Shown: piece after piece, positions 44,659-56,609 of the stretch | Position numbering within the stretch: position 1 is the first letter of the stretch | Layout of the letters: each line of letters opens with the position of its first letter | DNA from: Tipula vernalis | Taxonomy: Eukaryota > Arthropoda > Insecta > Diptera > Tipulidae | Reading direction: 5' to 3' | DNA: 64,000 nt | Assembly (NCBI GenBank): GCA_958295665.1 | Contig: OY282559.1 | Location: 135,635,241 to 135,699,240 of the forward strand | Notes under the pieces: model-generated | Told to the model about the DNA's origin: nothing | Databases searched by the model: none | The model's input: the letters and a program-made list of their open reading frames with translations, nothing else | Position numbers and translations under genes: made by a program

Positions 44659-45954
44659 AAAAGTAAACTGATATCGTTATCTCCATTCATCGACAGCGAA
44701 GGCATCCTCAGAATCGGAGGACGATTAGATAATTTAGACGCATCATTCAACGCGAGACGTCCTATGGTGCTACCAGGTAATCAGATCTTGTGTGCAAAAA
44801 TCATCAACGATACGCATATTCGGTACCTACACCCTGGACCAACTCTACAAACCATTATCATTCGTCAAAGATACTGGGTGATTAATTGCAGAAATATCGT
44901 TCGACATTTCATTCACAAATGTTTAGAATGCCGAAGACAGAGAGCTGTTACGTCGCAACAACTTATGGGTAACTTACCTGCAGCCAGAATCACACCCAGC
45001 CGTCCCTTTCTACATACTGGTGTAGACTACGCCGGGCCGCTATATATTAAATCGAAAACCGGTAGAGGTCGAAGTCCAATCATAAAGGGGTACATATGCA
45101 TTTTTGTCTGCTTTGCCACGAAGGCCGTTCACATAGAAATGTGCCACGATATGACAGCTGAAGCATACATTGCTGCTCTGCGCCGATTTATATCCCGGAG
45201 AGGTATTCCATTAGACATCATGTCCGACAATGGAACAAATTTCGTTGGAGCTAAGAGAAAAATCGGAGAACTTTATGAATTATATAAACTAAATAATAAA
45301 AGCCAACTAATTTGGAGCTTTATTTCACAGAACGAAATTAAATTTATTCTAAATCCAGCCAATGCCCCACACTTTGGAGGTTTGTGGGAATCTGGGGTAA
45401 AATCTATCAAACATCATTTGAAGCGAGTAACCAGAAACACCATGATGACATCTGATGAAATGCAAACGTTATTAATTCAGATCGAGGGAATACTCAATTC
45501 CAGACCTTTGTGTCCGATGAGCAATGATGTCGATCACTTATGTGCGCTAACACCAGCTCATTTTTTAATCGGCGAACCCATCACGGCAATCCCTGAACCC
45601 TCATTGGATCATTTGCAAGGTAATCGACTTTCCAGATGGCAGAATGTGCAAGCCAGAATGCAAGGCTTCTGGAAAGAATGGCGAATCAATTACTTGCAAA
45701 CCATTCAGCAACGCCGAAAGTGGAGTAAAAGACTAGATAACATCAAGGTTGGTGACTTTGTCCTGCTAAAAGAAGACAACAGGCCTCCCTCGAAATGGCC
45801 AATGGGTCGTATTTTCGAATGTCATCCAGGCAAGGATGGTTTAGTACGTGTCGTATCAGTCAAAACATCATCAGGGATCGTAAGAAGGCCGATTGTCAAA
45901 GTATGCCAATTGATATCAGATGAAGAATCCAGTAACTCCAACACCATTTCATAA
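44659..45954 (+). pseudogene. BEL integrase
   Basis: The open frame 44764-45954 (396 residues counting from ATG 44764) follows the stop at 44656 in the same register. It has the HHCC zinc domain (H18, H23, C53, C56) and a complete DDE triad at D88 (GVDYAGP), D155 (SDNGTNF) and E209 (GLWESG). A C-terminal region with VGDFVLLKEDN and IVRRPIVKVCQL follows. It would insert the cDNA into chromosomes. The domain itself looks intact; it is a pseudogene only because the polyprotein frame is broken upstream. Confidence 0.92.
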
Positions 45955-45997
45955 ACATTTGTGTATTAAAAACTGGAGTTTTAATAGTCCGCGAGTA

Positions 45998-46558
45998 TGT
46001 TGAAGCAACAGATGACGTATAGATGCCTATGCCTAGAATATATTAAGATATTTATTTTCTTGTCACTTAGAGTAAAATTTGTATTCAAAACTTATCTGTA
46101 ATATTTCAAAAGTTGTCATTACACTGCAATCATATATTTAAGCGTTATTGTAGAATTCTGAAAAACATTTATAGTACTTAATTAATAGCATTCAATTCAA
46201 GTTACGTAAATATTGTAATTTTTTTAGCTTACCAGTGATTTGTTTATATCCAGTAATGACAGCTGACCGTATTATTATTATCATGTCAAATTTTTGTTGG
46301 TTGCATTCAGTAGTTATTATTTTGGTTAAATTCAGTTTGCTTTAATGAATAGCCACCTAACATAATTTTTATGTACTATCAAAATTAATTTTGTAAGAAA
46401 AATAAAATATTTTTTTAGTCGCCATCACTCCATCAACAAATGTGAACCACCATTTTTTCATAAAATAAAATTGATTGAAAAAGAGTAGCATATAAAGCCG
46501 TGCTGACACATTTATGTTTCGGGAAACGTGTTTCTATAATTGTTTTGAATATTATTTA
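45998..46558 (+). repeat. BEL 3' LTR
   Basis: 561 bp nearly identical to the 5' LTR. The 43 bp between the pol stop (45954) and the LTR include the sequence CCGCGAGTA just before TGTTGAAG, where the polypurine primer would lie; it is only weakly purine-rich. Confidence 0.95.
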
Positions 46559-46562
46559 CCTT

Positions 46563-47628
46563 AAAAATAAGGAAATTAGTTATACGTCAGAATATAACTC
46601 ACAATTGTCCGTTAATGACGTCATCTTAGAAAATACCACCTTTGTCCACCTTTTAAAAATGATATTCTATGCAGAGATCTGTTAAAGATCTTAAACGCAG
46701 TAAAAACATTCTCAAACTTAAAGCCTAAACTCAAATGATATTATTAAGATTGTGTCCGGAACATATCATAAATATTTTTTAATACAAATTTGACATTTCA
46801 TAATTTTTTGGCATACTATATTCCCCAACTCCCTCCCATATGTTGTTTGTAAAAATGGGTAAGTTTTTGGCTCATGTCATGGATGATATTCAGGATTAAA
46901 CTTTTTATTATCGTTGGTCTAATCATGCGCCTCTTATGTATTTGAAGCTACTGCACGAAGTATCGACGAACATCTTCAAACATTTTAAATAATTTGTAAC
47001 AACAAGTGATTAACATCAACGAGTGCCTATACCTAATATTAAAAATCTCGAATAACCCTTAAAAATAATCCGGAGCATCGAAATATTGTTTAAATTCGCA
47101 ATATGCATTAACCAAAAATTATTTCGAGGACCTCAACCGTACCGGAACAATGTAGAGCTTATTCGTAGTACAACTTTCACAAATTATTCGATAATTTCAC
47201 GATTTGTGATATCCAGGGTTTTTCCTGATTTTTAAATTTAATCGAATTTGCCCTTAATGATTTGCACTTAACATTGAGTTGCGGGATTTTACAGATATTA
47301 ATTTAAATAATGAGATTTATAGATTTTGAAGATTATTTGAAATATTTAGATTGATCAAGTTTCACATGGCGTGATTACCGCTTACGATTGAGTTCCTTTG
47401 ACTTTACAAACTTACGGATAATATTCGATATTCTCTTTGAAACTACAACATTTTTGAAATTACATACAAATGTATGCTGCGAAACTTAAAAACCAAATTC
47501 TTGACTACAACATGCAACAAAATGTCGAGGAATATCAAGAAACACGAGTAATCCCGGAAATGATACAATACACGATAATATCGATCGTAAATTACACTCA
47601 AGGTTATTTTAAGCTGGAAATCTAGAAA
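46563..47628. other. Gene-free DNA right of BEL
   Basis: Moderately AT-rich, with no recognised domain. A 61-residue frame starting at 46500 spans the LTR end and is fortuitous. Confidence 0.4.
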
Positions 47629-48200
47629 CTACAAATTTTTTGAATTTCGATTTTCTCTTCTCTGGATAATATCAAAAACGGATAAAAACCTCGAAAATTC
47701 TGGTTCCCAACGTCTTGGAAATTTTGAGAATAAATTAAAACTACGAATAAACACTAACAATTTCGCAAAAAGCTTGAACAGTCTTTGATACATTCTGTCA
47801 AAAAGGTACCGGGAATTGTTAAATAAAACACATTCGCCGTATTCCCCATTCGAGGATATACACATACGCCAGCGTTTTTCCAATCATCGAATATTTTTTA
47901 TAGACACTTTCATGGATGGCCTTCAGTTCGTGCGCCGAATTTCATTTTATGGCTTTACTAGAGTCAAAACGGGTTGCAACCGAGTAGTAATTTAAGTCTG
48001 GGAAAAAGGAAAAAGTCACCTGGTGCTAAATCAGGCGAATGTGGTGGTTGATCGATGTTATTTATTGAGTTGTTGATTTATATTCCTTATATTCAGCGCG
48101 GACATTTTAAATTAACAATTTGAAAATGTGATTAAGACAATTTGAGCTCTCGTAAACACTCGCCTGATCGCATTGTGCCGCAAAACGTATACTTTGTTAA
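47629..48200 (-). pseudogene. Tc1/mariner transposase C-terminal relic
   Basis: Read on the minus strand from about 48,190, the sequence gives a LRHNAIRR-like stretch, then DQPPHSPDLAPGDFFLFPRL. This contains the third catalytic Asp (SPDL) of mariner transposases. Another frame has FDDWKN and WRMCISSNGEYGE, matching the family's end DWKNRW..CI...GEYFE. At least three frame changes occur. The enzyme would cut and paste its element; this copy is dead. Terminal repeats were not found. Confidence 0.75.
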
Positions 48201-49215
48201 TTATGAATTCACGAAGTTGGGAAACTGGAACTCGAAATACGAGAGATACATAATCGAGAGGTAAAAGTTTATCCTATAGCAGGTGAATGAACTTGATGTG
48301 CATTTGAATGAAGTTCAATAGGCTAATTTTCTCGTAAAGTTAAATAAATAATTTAGGATAATTTTGTACTCGGTAAAAATAGGTTAATATCGGTTAAACA
48401 TAACCGTCTGGATTAATCGTTTAACCTTAATACGACGGCTTAAGCGCCTTCAGCAGAGTCGAATTATTCCCTTTCAGAGGTGACCCAGTAGCAAAATATA
48501 ACGAATCTAGAGAAAATCATTTTGATAAAATAGTGCCCAAGGTGGGATTCGTGCGGAGGGAGATTTTGGTGTTAGCATGAAATCCCATCCCTTGAAATCT
48601 CCAAACCACATCAGGAGGAATATATTTTATTGAGGAGATACACATCAAAGTGCCTTAGCTGGTCGAGGAATAGAAAATCTCTGCTTGTAATGAATTTGTC
48701 AAACAAACAAAATATTGGAAAGAATTATTAGAACGTGCCTTGATATATTACTTTTCGCCCTGAAATCTTTTAGCTTAGCTTTTTTGGATTTGATCAACGA
48801 ATCGGAAGTCCATTTAAAGGTATTTTAAGGTTAACCCTTGTGTTTTCAACCGAATTTTAGCCGGGTAAGTATGTACGATTTCTATTCATTTTGCGTGAAA
48901 TTTTGCTTTAAAATTGAATTTTACGTTAGTATAAATAAATTTTGATCATTTCAATTTTATTTATTAATACAACATGCTATTGTATTTCCTGGTTTTGTAC
49001 AACCTTGTTTTGTGGCGAAAGAGTTGGCAGAAGAACCCGTGGAGCAATCGAACCCTTTGGAATATAAGGCAAGGGATAGAACAGTTTGAAGTAAAATTCC
49101 ACCAACACATCGCAGAAATCTGTCACATAACATTTTTAAATCGGCCACTGCAGGCCCAACAAATAAAACAAACAATCTATAAGCATCATCCAAACATTTA
49201 AACTATTTATACGTC
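48201..49215. other. Unassigned DNA
   Basis: Frames on both strands at about 48,960-49,200 (75 and 78 residues) have no domain I can name. They may be a lead-in to the piggyBac relic. The rest shows nothing. Confidence 0.3.
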
Positions 49216-50250
49216 AAGACATTAGTGACATCATCATTTGCGAAACCAATCGTAGAGGACTTCAAAGTTACCAAACATAGAACCACAAAAATCCAAATAA
49301 TATTCGGGTATGGAAGCCAATAAGTGTCTCTGAATTTGATGGATATCTCGGCATTATAAATTTTCCGGTGTCAGCCGATCCAAGAATGAGTATACTAGAT
49401 TTGTGGAGATCTAATTCTCATCCCCTTCATCGCGCTACGATGGGTGTTCAGCGCTTTGATATTATAAGCCGATATATCAGATTTGAAAATGAGAATATCC
49501 TTGCGCAACGGATACTTGCTGTCTTGTAGCTGGAGCAAACGTTACGATTGATGACGTTTCACACAGTACATGCAAACTCACAAAGGGAAAGTAACCAAGG
49601 AGAACGTGTTGTTAAAGATTTATGCTGTACTATTTTTCGTAGAAGTGGTCGAAACATTATGTGTGTATAGTTGTAAAAGGCAACCCTCGACTGTGTTCTT
49701 ATATTCCAAAAAAAAACAAAGCTGTGGTGGTTTTATCCACTATGCATTATGATAAGGAGAAATAAGGATCGGCCAATAAACCAACAATGACCCTAACTTA
49801 TAACTGAACTAAGGGCATCCTGCAATATTTATGCAAAAGGAGGACGAATCTGTGGCCACTGGCATTTTTTTATAAGTTTTTGGATGTGGCGGCTTTAGTA
49901 ACACACATAGCATATATATAAAAAATCCGTTCTTGAAAAAAAAAACTTCAGTCACCGGCGTACATTTTTACAACAATTATGCGAGCAGTTGGTTATGTCT
50001 ATGAAATTTTGCTACCAAAAACGGTATCGAAAGTATTTTGGGCCATACTGTGGAAATTGAAGCAATAGATGTAGAAAGCACATCTATTGCAAAAAAACGT
50101 GACGCAAGCGGTAGAATTATACAAAAAGGAAACTGCCACCTCTGTTCTAAGAGAAGATTGACCCGGAAAAATTGTGTGAATTGCAATAAATCAGTCTGCG
50201 CGCAGCGTACATTGACTGTAGCAACTTGCTTGCGATGTATAAATAAATAA
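49216..50250 (+). pseudogene. piggyBac-type transposase relic
   Basis: One frame from about 49,227 reads IICETNRRGLQSY, NPNNIRVWKPISVSEFDGYL and DLWRSNSHPLHRATMGVQRF, then IISRYIRFENE. This is the order of the N-terminal half of piggyBac transposases. The catalytic core that should follow is mostly missing. A short piece at 49,582-49,740 (KGKVTKENVLL) recalls the VT.DNFF region. The frame 50038-50250 ends in CHLCSKRRLTRKNCVNC and CAQ...CLRC, the C-terminal cysteine-rich domain that binds DNA ends. Several stops and a large deletion make it dead. TTAA-flanked ends were not located. Confidence 0.75.
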
Positions 50251-51604
50251 TGAAGTTAATAATATGAAACTTTCTAATTTTTAATTTTCATTTAGTATTA
50301 AGATTTAGCTACATACCCGGGTACGTTGGTTGTCAATTTGAGGGGTTATTCGAAACAAACTATACTAGAAACAAGTTATAATCGAGTTTTGAAAAAACTT
50401 TTCTTGAAATTCCATTCAGAACATATAATTGTTAAGCTACTGAAAGATTCATGTCGATAAGATGCCTAAAGCTGTTGAGCATTTGTGTTTCCGGATTCTT
50501 CTAACAAGCAACAAGCAACCGACTGGTAAATCTTGTGCAAGGATTAAAATTGAATTTTGAAAACAATGTTTTGTGGTTGTGGAAATCATAGGTCTTCTGT
50601 CGGAGTGAATTCAGTAGAATCGTGCGAAGAAACTATAATTTTCTTTGGTACTGTGCAGTCGACTTACAACTATTTTACCGGAAGCCCATGAAGATGGAAG
50701 CTGTAAAACAACATTTTGGATCATTTCCTTTGTATTTTACATCAGTTCTAAGACTAGATGATCTGCAAGGATAGATGCGGCTAACCCAGTGCCTCTTTAC
50801 ATTTGAAATTTTTACGATCTCCTTTAAATGATTTTGATGTCCAGTTGAAGCACAAATACCAAAAACATTTCTCTAAATTTGCTTGGCTGAAATTGGGACA
50901 GTTAATACATGGAACGAATATCATCATCGAAAACGTAATTATTGCAGGGATTTTGGAAACCGGAATTTTGTCAGTGTGGCCGAAGGAGAAAAATCATTTA
51001 GTGTTCTAAAAGGAAAAACTATCTGCGATTGATAATCAGGTAACAGCAACTAAATTGACTGGCGACTCTAAACATAAATTATAAATTATCAGATAGCGCG
51101 TTGTTACATAAATTATACTGAAATAATAAACGAATTTACTACTTCTCTGTATTTTTCAATTTTTAAGACCGCCAAAAGTATCACTAGCCCCGAGTCTGGA
51201 TTTTTCTGTGAAAGACCCGCTTGTATGTATACAAATTTTGATCGAAAAAACAAATATGTACTTATGTATATGGACAAGCTGTACAATGTTATTGAGAATC
51301 TTTGCAATTAGTTCCGATGTTCAATAAGCAGATGACCCGTTGCCAATGCTTTTTGGTCTCTTGCTGGAATAGATCTTTCGTAAAAGTGAAACACCTAAAG
51401 ACAACTTTGTTATACCAACGGCCTAATCAGGCATAGCAATAAAGTGAAGGAGTTACTTGATATAATAGTACAACTTTAGAGAATTACCAGTTTCAAATTT
51501 TGGTGATCTCTTATCACTCATGATAATAGTGTGGGAGAAAGATATCAAGAACAGCTTACCGGTGGCAGCTGTGCTCCGTACCTTCTACACCGCAACTCCT
51601 AATA
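50251..51604. other. Unassigned DNA
   Basis: No recognised domain, repeat or RNA gene. The longest frame (68 residues at 50803) is unremarkable. Confidence 0.35.
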
Positions 51605-51790
51605 TTTAAATATCTTGAAATTGCCGACAAAGAAGTTGTACAAAGCGTTGATAAGGCCTGTTGTCATGTATGGATGTGAGAGTTGGACCTTGACGGATGA
51701 GTTCCATAGAAGGCGGATTGATGAATTTTAGATAAGAGTCATGCAAGTAATATTTGGCCCCAAACGCAACAATGTGGAATTTTGTTGTTA
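51605..51790 (+). pseudogene. LINE reverse transcriptase C-terminal scrap
   Basis: The frame reads LPTKKLYKALIRPVVMYGCE, then SWTLTDEF.RRRIDEF, a stop, and RVMQVIFGPKRNN. This follows the pattern K..LYK.LIRPVV.YG.E.WT.T......L..FE.K.LR.IFGP, which is widespread at the RT end of several LINE clades. One stop interrupts it. No other part of this element is visible nearby. Confidence 0.75.
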
Positions 51791-53050
51791 TTCTAAAGTT
51801 TTTACATTATCAAGAGTTATTTTATAGGTTGTGTCTTTTAAATGTTGAGTGAGAGCACTATTTTTGTTTGGATATTGAGGAACCGCAACGAATTTTCCGT
51901 TAGGTTCTTTCCGTTAGGCATACATACTGATTAAATCCAAAATTTGATGAAAAGTTATTTGGGTTCAAATTATCTTCGATAGACCCCCTATAATTTTATT
52001 ATAAGGACAAAAAAGTTGCCTTAAAATGTCTGCATATTCAGACAAACCCTGAAATGTTTAATTTTCAAACTAATCGTACAAAAATTCCAGATAAATCGAA
52101 AGTCGACTACAGGTTCATCAAGGCTTACGGCTATAAACAAAAAATAGTCCACTTTGTTCCTGTGCGATAATAGGAGGGTCACATCTCCACAGAATATAAC
52201 ATCTATATCCAAAATTTCATAATGAGAATTCAAATAAATCCACAGAATTTGGACTCCTCCATATACTTAAGATGACCGTTTCCCTTAAAATCTCGAATTG
52301 TAAAATTTTCATAATTTTGATGTGGAATAGGGGGTACTATGCTTCTGAGACCCTAATTTTAACTTTCGTGGGAATAGAACTGACAATACAAATGACGAAG
52401 GGAGTTATTAGAGAATTTTGGGTGATTTAGCAAAATTCTCTAGTACCACAAATACAATATACATTCCCTATACGCAATATTAAGTTGTAAACTTGTATCA
52501 AGCCACCTTGGATTGAGAAGAGATTAGAGGATTAAATTGCAATTTTTTATTATTATTATTTATTTTTTGAAATTTTTTAGATTTGAATCGGAACTTTTAG
52601 AATCGGTCTATTCTGCTCATCTCTGGTAAGGGTAAGTTACTCATCAGATACTCCTGAAGTGTTGCTTTGTTCACGCAAGTTGTACATTTCTCAACAACCT
52701 TTCTAACTAAATTGTGACAGCTTAAGGTCCCCCAAGTTTAACGTATCGTAATGACTGCTCGGCATAAAAATGTATCAACTAGGTAGGATAACTGGATGCT
52801 TTGAATCTAAATACGCTAAATAGTACTTTATTCTACCTACAACTATATGAGGCTATCATCGTCAACAAATTGGTTAAAAAAAACCGGTTCCCGACGTTTT
52901 AGATTTCGTAATTCAGATGCAAAGTAATTTCCTTGAATGTTTTTGAATACTGTTCGCAAATTTTAACATTATATCTGAGTGTCTGCTGGTGCTGTTTTCT
53001 CGTTCTTGCTGGTATACTTTGATTTTAGTAATATACGGTAGTATAGGTAT
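51791..53050. other. Unassigned AT-rich DNA
   Basis: A short ATT run lies at about 52,547-52,560. A 70-residue minus-strand frame at 52021-52233 is unrecognised. Nothing else is supported. Confidence 0.35.
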
Positions 53051-53053
53051 AGG

Positions 53054-53990
53054 TTACGAAATAACTAATGATTCTTGTGATGCCCCCTTGGCCCAGTGAC
53101 TGTGACAACCAGCCAGGTCCGTTACACCAAACAAAAAATTTTTCATATCCTTCGGCGACATTGCCCGAGAAGCACAATCGGTAGCGTTATCCTGGGAGGA
53201 TACACGGTACCAGTGATCTACATCAATTGTCCTAAGAATTTTGACAAGGTCGGTCAGCGTGAGGGGTGTGGTGAAAGCCAATCCAATGCTATTTGAGAAT
53301 CGGGCTAAGCATATATTTCTTCAATGTTCATCTATAAAGCTTTTTATTGAAGAGTATTGTTGTTTTATTAAGCCCCATCATGGTCTTGGCTTTTAATGCC
53401 ACTTAAAAGTAAAAGCTATCATCAAATGGGTTCCACTGAAGACCTAGCAGCTTAATTGATGTCGAATTTTCTTCAATCTCTTTGGGAGTTTCTTCTATGT
53501 GGTCTCTAGGCAAATCTTCAAGTAATGGTAGGTATTGAGAAGTCTTATTTCGTAGAGGGAACCCAAATTGAGGCAAAAGTTTCGCAATTTCGGTCCCTTT
53601 AATTTTTGCCTCCTTGGTTGCATCCACACCGGTCATAATATCATCCATGCATATGTCATCTTTGATCTGCCTAGCTTTTTCAGGAAATTTAAGTTGTTTT
53701 CCTCTGCTGTCTAGTGTCAGGTTCTGGTTACTGTTTTTAATTTGTATGCTTTGACTTGATTATATGGGTTGCTTCTCCATAGAATCGTTTGGTATTTTTG
53801 ATCTTTTGGGGCGATCAGAATTTGCCTAAACATTTTTTCGATATCCCTCGTAAATACTACTTGATGCTTGGGGAACCTAACGACTATCTGATACAAACTA
53901 TTTTGCACGATGGGGCCAATAAGCAGCCCATACTGCTCGTTTTAGCAGAGGTATCGAAGACCACTCTTAACTTTGATACTTCGGTGTATA
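53054..53990 (-). pseudogene. BEL/Pao RT-RNase H remnant
   Basis: On the minus strand from 53990: LRVVFDTSAKTSSMG, a frame change to LLIGPIVQNSLYQIVVRF, then FTRDIEKMFRQILIAPKDQ (RT fingers and palm). The frame 53648-53403 begins with MDDIMTG, the YVDD context with Met, and has KLLGLQWNPFDDSFYF. The frame 53281-53054 holds YRVSSQDNATDCASRAM, the end of RNase H. Segments between are deleted. This is a distinct, older BEL copy than the one at 35-46 kb. Confidence 0.8.
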
Positions 53991-54442
53991 CTCCACGCTT
54001 TCATGACACCATGATGAGGAAGAAAACTTTTATTGTGGTCATTTATTGTTACTATTTCTTCAGCATTGTCCTAAGGCTAGGAATCCCCTCATGCAATTTC
54101 AACGGAGTTCGTAAATCACTGTTACCTTTAATTCCTGAGTTCTGAAATAGATTGCCTGTCGCAAATTTGCGAAGTACAGAATAGTTTAGGCCGAATTTTA
54201 GATCTTTTACAAATGAAAGAAATCCATTTAAAGTAAATGAGGCACGATCACCATTCTTTATTAATGATATGTATTAAACACAAAGGCCTACAAATAATTT
54301 TTGAAAGCAAGGGCAACAATGCTATCATTAAAACAGCAAGCCGTGTTACGACTTTAGAAAAGCCGACACAATAAACCTTCATCTTTATCTTGAGTAGATT
54401 ATCTGAGAGAATGAACTTATCAGTAGCAACATATATGTTAAC

Positions 54443-55455
54443 GTGGAGAAATTCTACATAATTATATTTGAGGGCATTGAACTATTTGTTCCTACTCCTG
54501 TGGCCAAATCGAAAAAATATCCACCATGGTATGACGATAAACTAATCAATCGTAAGAACAAGAAATACAAAGTTTACAAAGAAAATCTCAAAACCTGTTC
54601 AGTAGAAAGCATACAGAAGTTCACTGCGTGTAATAGAAATTTCGAAAGATTGTTTGAGATAAAATATAAGAGTTACATTAACGGTATTAAGGAAAAAAAG
54701 ACACGATTCTAAACATTTTGGAGTTTTTCTCAAGAAAAACGTGAAACTATTGTTTACCCAGTGTATATGACATTCAAGGAACGTAAATCTTGTGACCCGT
54801 AGGTCATATAAAACATGTTTGCGTAACTTTTTCAATCAGTTTATAAGCCGGAGGACATTGATAAGTATGAAAATCCAAACAATGGAGAAAACAACGTAAC
54901 CAGAGTGTTCGGAGATGGATGTGGTCAGATAATGGCATTCCAGCTTCATTAATGAAACATTACACATCGTTGACAATTTTTTTTTTTTTTTAATTTTTAG
55001 CAGTATTTCCAAAGAAATGGAAAGTAACCTGAGTAACACCAATTTTCAAAACAGGAGCAAGAAATTATGTTTCTTGTTACAGAGAGATTACACCAATATC
55101 TTCAATACCCAAATTATTCGAACTGGTAGTATGCAAGTCATTGAGAGCTTTGGTTCCTCGATTCATCTCACAGTGTCAGCATGGTTTTATTCCCAAAAAA
55201 TCATCAACAAACTTTATTGAATTTACCAGCAACACCATTCAAGAAATTTGAAAGCATAAGCAAGTTGACGTGTTGTTTACTAACTTTGCTAGAGCCTTTG
55301 ACTCCATCAGTCATTGTAAAACGTTGGAACAGTTATACAGATTCGGGTTTTCTAAACAATTTGTTGCGTGGTTTAAATCACATTTGTGTAACTGCTTTCA
55401 CTATATTGAGTTTAGTAATAGAAGATCAAAATTAATGCAAGCTACTTCATGGGTC
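54443..55455 (+). pseudogene. Jockey/CR1-like LINE remnant, EN-RT linker and RT
   Basis: The frame 54443-54712 carries KSKKYPPWYDDKLINRKNKK, the linker typical of Jockey/CR1 LINEs. After stops and a 16-bp T run (about 54,977-54,992), pieces read PKKWKVT.VTPIFKTGARN, SIPKLFELVV, ISQCQHGFIPKKSSTN and VDVLFTNFARAFDSISH. The first catalytic Asp (usually YxDFAKAFD) is Asn. Sequence similarity ends at a TSWVS-like stretch near 55,455, where the LOA-type LINE begins. The fragment at 59,325 may be its far end. Confidence 0.8.
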
Positions 55456-55878
55456 AGCATGGAAAGGCGAACAGATGGCGCCAGAAAACCATCGACCAAT
55501 AACCACGCCGAACTGTGCGTCACGTCCTCTCTGCACCTCCGGAGACTCCGCGGGTGATGAGTGGGGTACCCTATAAACGGTTGACCCTGGGAATGGAATG
55601 GATCCCATTGGATTGGGCTCTCTATGTGAATAGGTGAATGAAAGAGAGTATGTGGAGTGGAGGGAAGGGGGTGCTGGGAGGCCGGGGTGCTAGCGAGCCG
55701 AATGGGCTGGATTAAGATGTTAAGCGACCCGTGTTGATGATCAACTAGACTGGGGGCCCATTTAACAAAGTTCAGTCGCTAACGGAGCCCTCTGGATACC
55801 TGGCGACCTCCAGTTGTAATTAGCCTTACTTTCGTATACGGATATCTGCGCAGGCGGACCTTTATTTCTCCGATACTC

Positions 55879-56600
55879 GTGGGAAGCAAAATGGAAGGAT
55901 CTAACAACAAAAAAACCAATGGCACCGGCTCTTCTCAAAAGCCGGTTCCAGCGAAGGCAGGTACCTCGAACCAGGCGGGTGGGCCTCTAAGGTTGCAAAG
56001 GTGGTTGACTCTAGGGCACGAGTCCCGGGAGTTAGCGGTACCAAGGCAGCATACGGGAGTAGGACGAGAGACATTCCTCCGGCGAAAAGGCGGTGCAAAA
56101 ATCGCCGCTCGGCATTTTAAATTACCGAGAAGTGGGCTGCGACCCCGAGAGTCAGCTCACGGAAGAGCAAAGAACATAGTTTGGGCAAGGAGCACTGTGG
56201 GCTGCGGACGCTCGGAAAGGGACCTTGTGTCGAAAAGACTGTGGTCCTAGGACGAGGTGGAAGTAGTTGACAGCAAGCAGGCCAAGTTGCTGACTGATAC
56301 GAAGCCGAGCTCTAACTCAATGACAAGCTATTCAGCGATGTCGTGAGGGAGCATGTGTTGATGCTAGCCGTAATTGACGAAAGTCAAGAAGATGGGAGCG
56401 TCACGGCGGAAAAATGAAGGTTGGTGTATAATGCACTCAACCTCGTCTTTTTAAAGGTCTTGGGAGAAAATCCAGGACCAGTCTTACCCTGCAGAGATGC
56501 GGGATTGTATCAAGGGCGTGTGAATATGACTGCATGCTCGGACTCTAGATCTGTGGATCTATATAAAAAGGCTATAGCCAAAGTAGGGGTAGTGTGGTCA
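55879..56600 (+). pseudogene. LOA-type ORF1 (Gag-like) relic
   Basis: The frame 55879-56250 begins with MGSKMEGSNNKKTN and is Ser-, Lys- and Arg-rich. After frame changes, the frame 56421-56600 has GENPGPVLPCRDAGLYQGRV and SRSVDLYKKAIAKVGVVW. This matches the conserved ORF1 block DNPGP....DAGWYQG..K...C.D.RS..LY of LOA-like elements. The protein would bind element RNA. It is truncated and out of frame. Confidence 0.65.
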
Positions 56601-56609
56601 GGCGCAAAG

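Larger units (their letters stand above)
35466..46558 (+). mobile_element. BEL/Pao LTR retrotransposon, complete ends, defective core
   Basis: An 11.1-kb element with two LTRs of 562 and 561 bp differing at two places, a 4-bp target duplication CCTT (35462-35465 and 46559-46562), a tRNA-Tyr primer site and a single gag-pol frame starting at ATG 36548. The core is interrupted by a hAT-like element in gag and by a short retroposon in the zinc-finger region. It also carries in-frame stops at 41970, 42096, 44128 and 44656 and a frameshift near 43,660. Removing the two insertions restores one common gag-pol frame arithmetically (3342 and 772 bp offsets). No env follows pol. Confidence 0.95.

Noticed and set aside
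48957..49201. Opposed 75- and 78-residue frames as the piggyBac N-terminus
   Set aside because: I cannot match them to piggyBac; the recognisable part starts at about 49,227.
55879..56250. A host gene of 123 residues in GC-rich DNA
   Set aside because: It lies in the position of LOA ORF1, just upstream of a conserved ORF1 block, and the GC content is that of the LINE.
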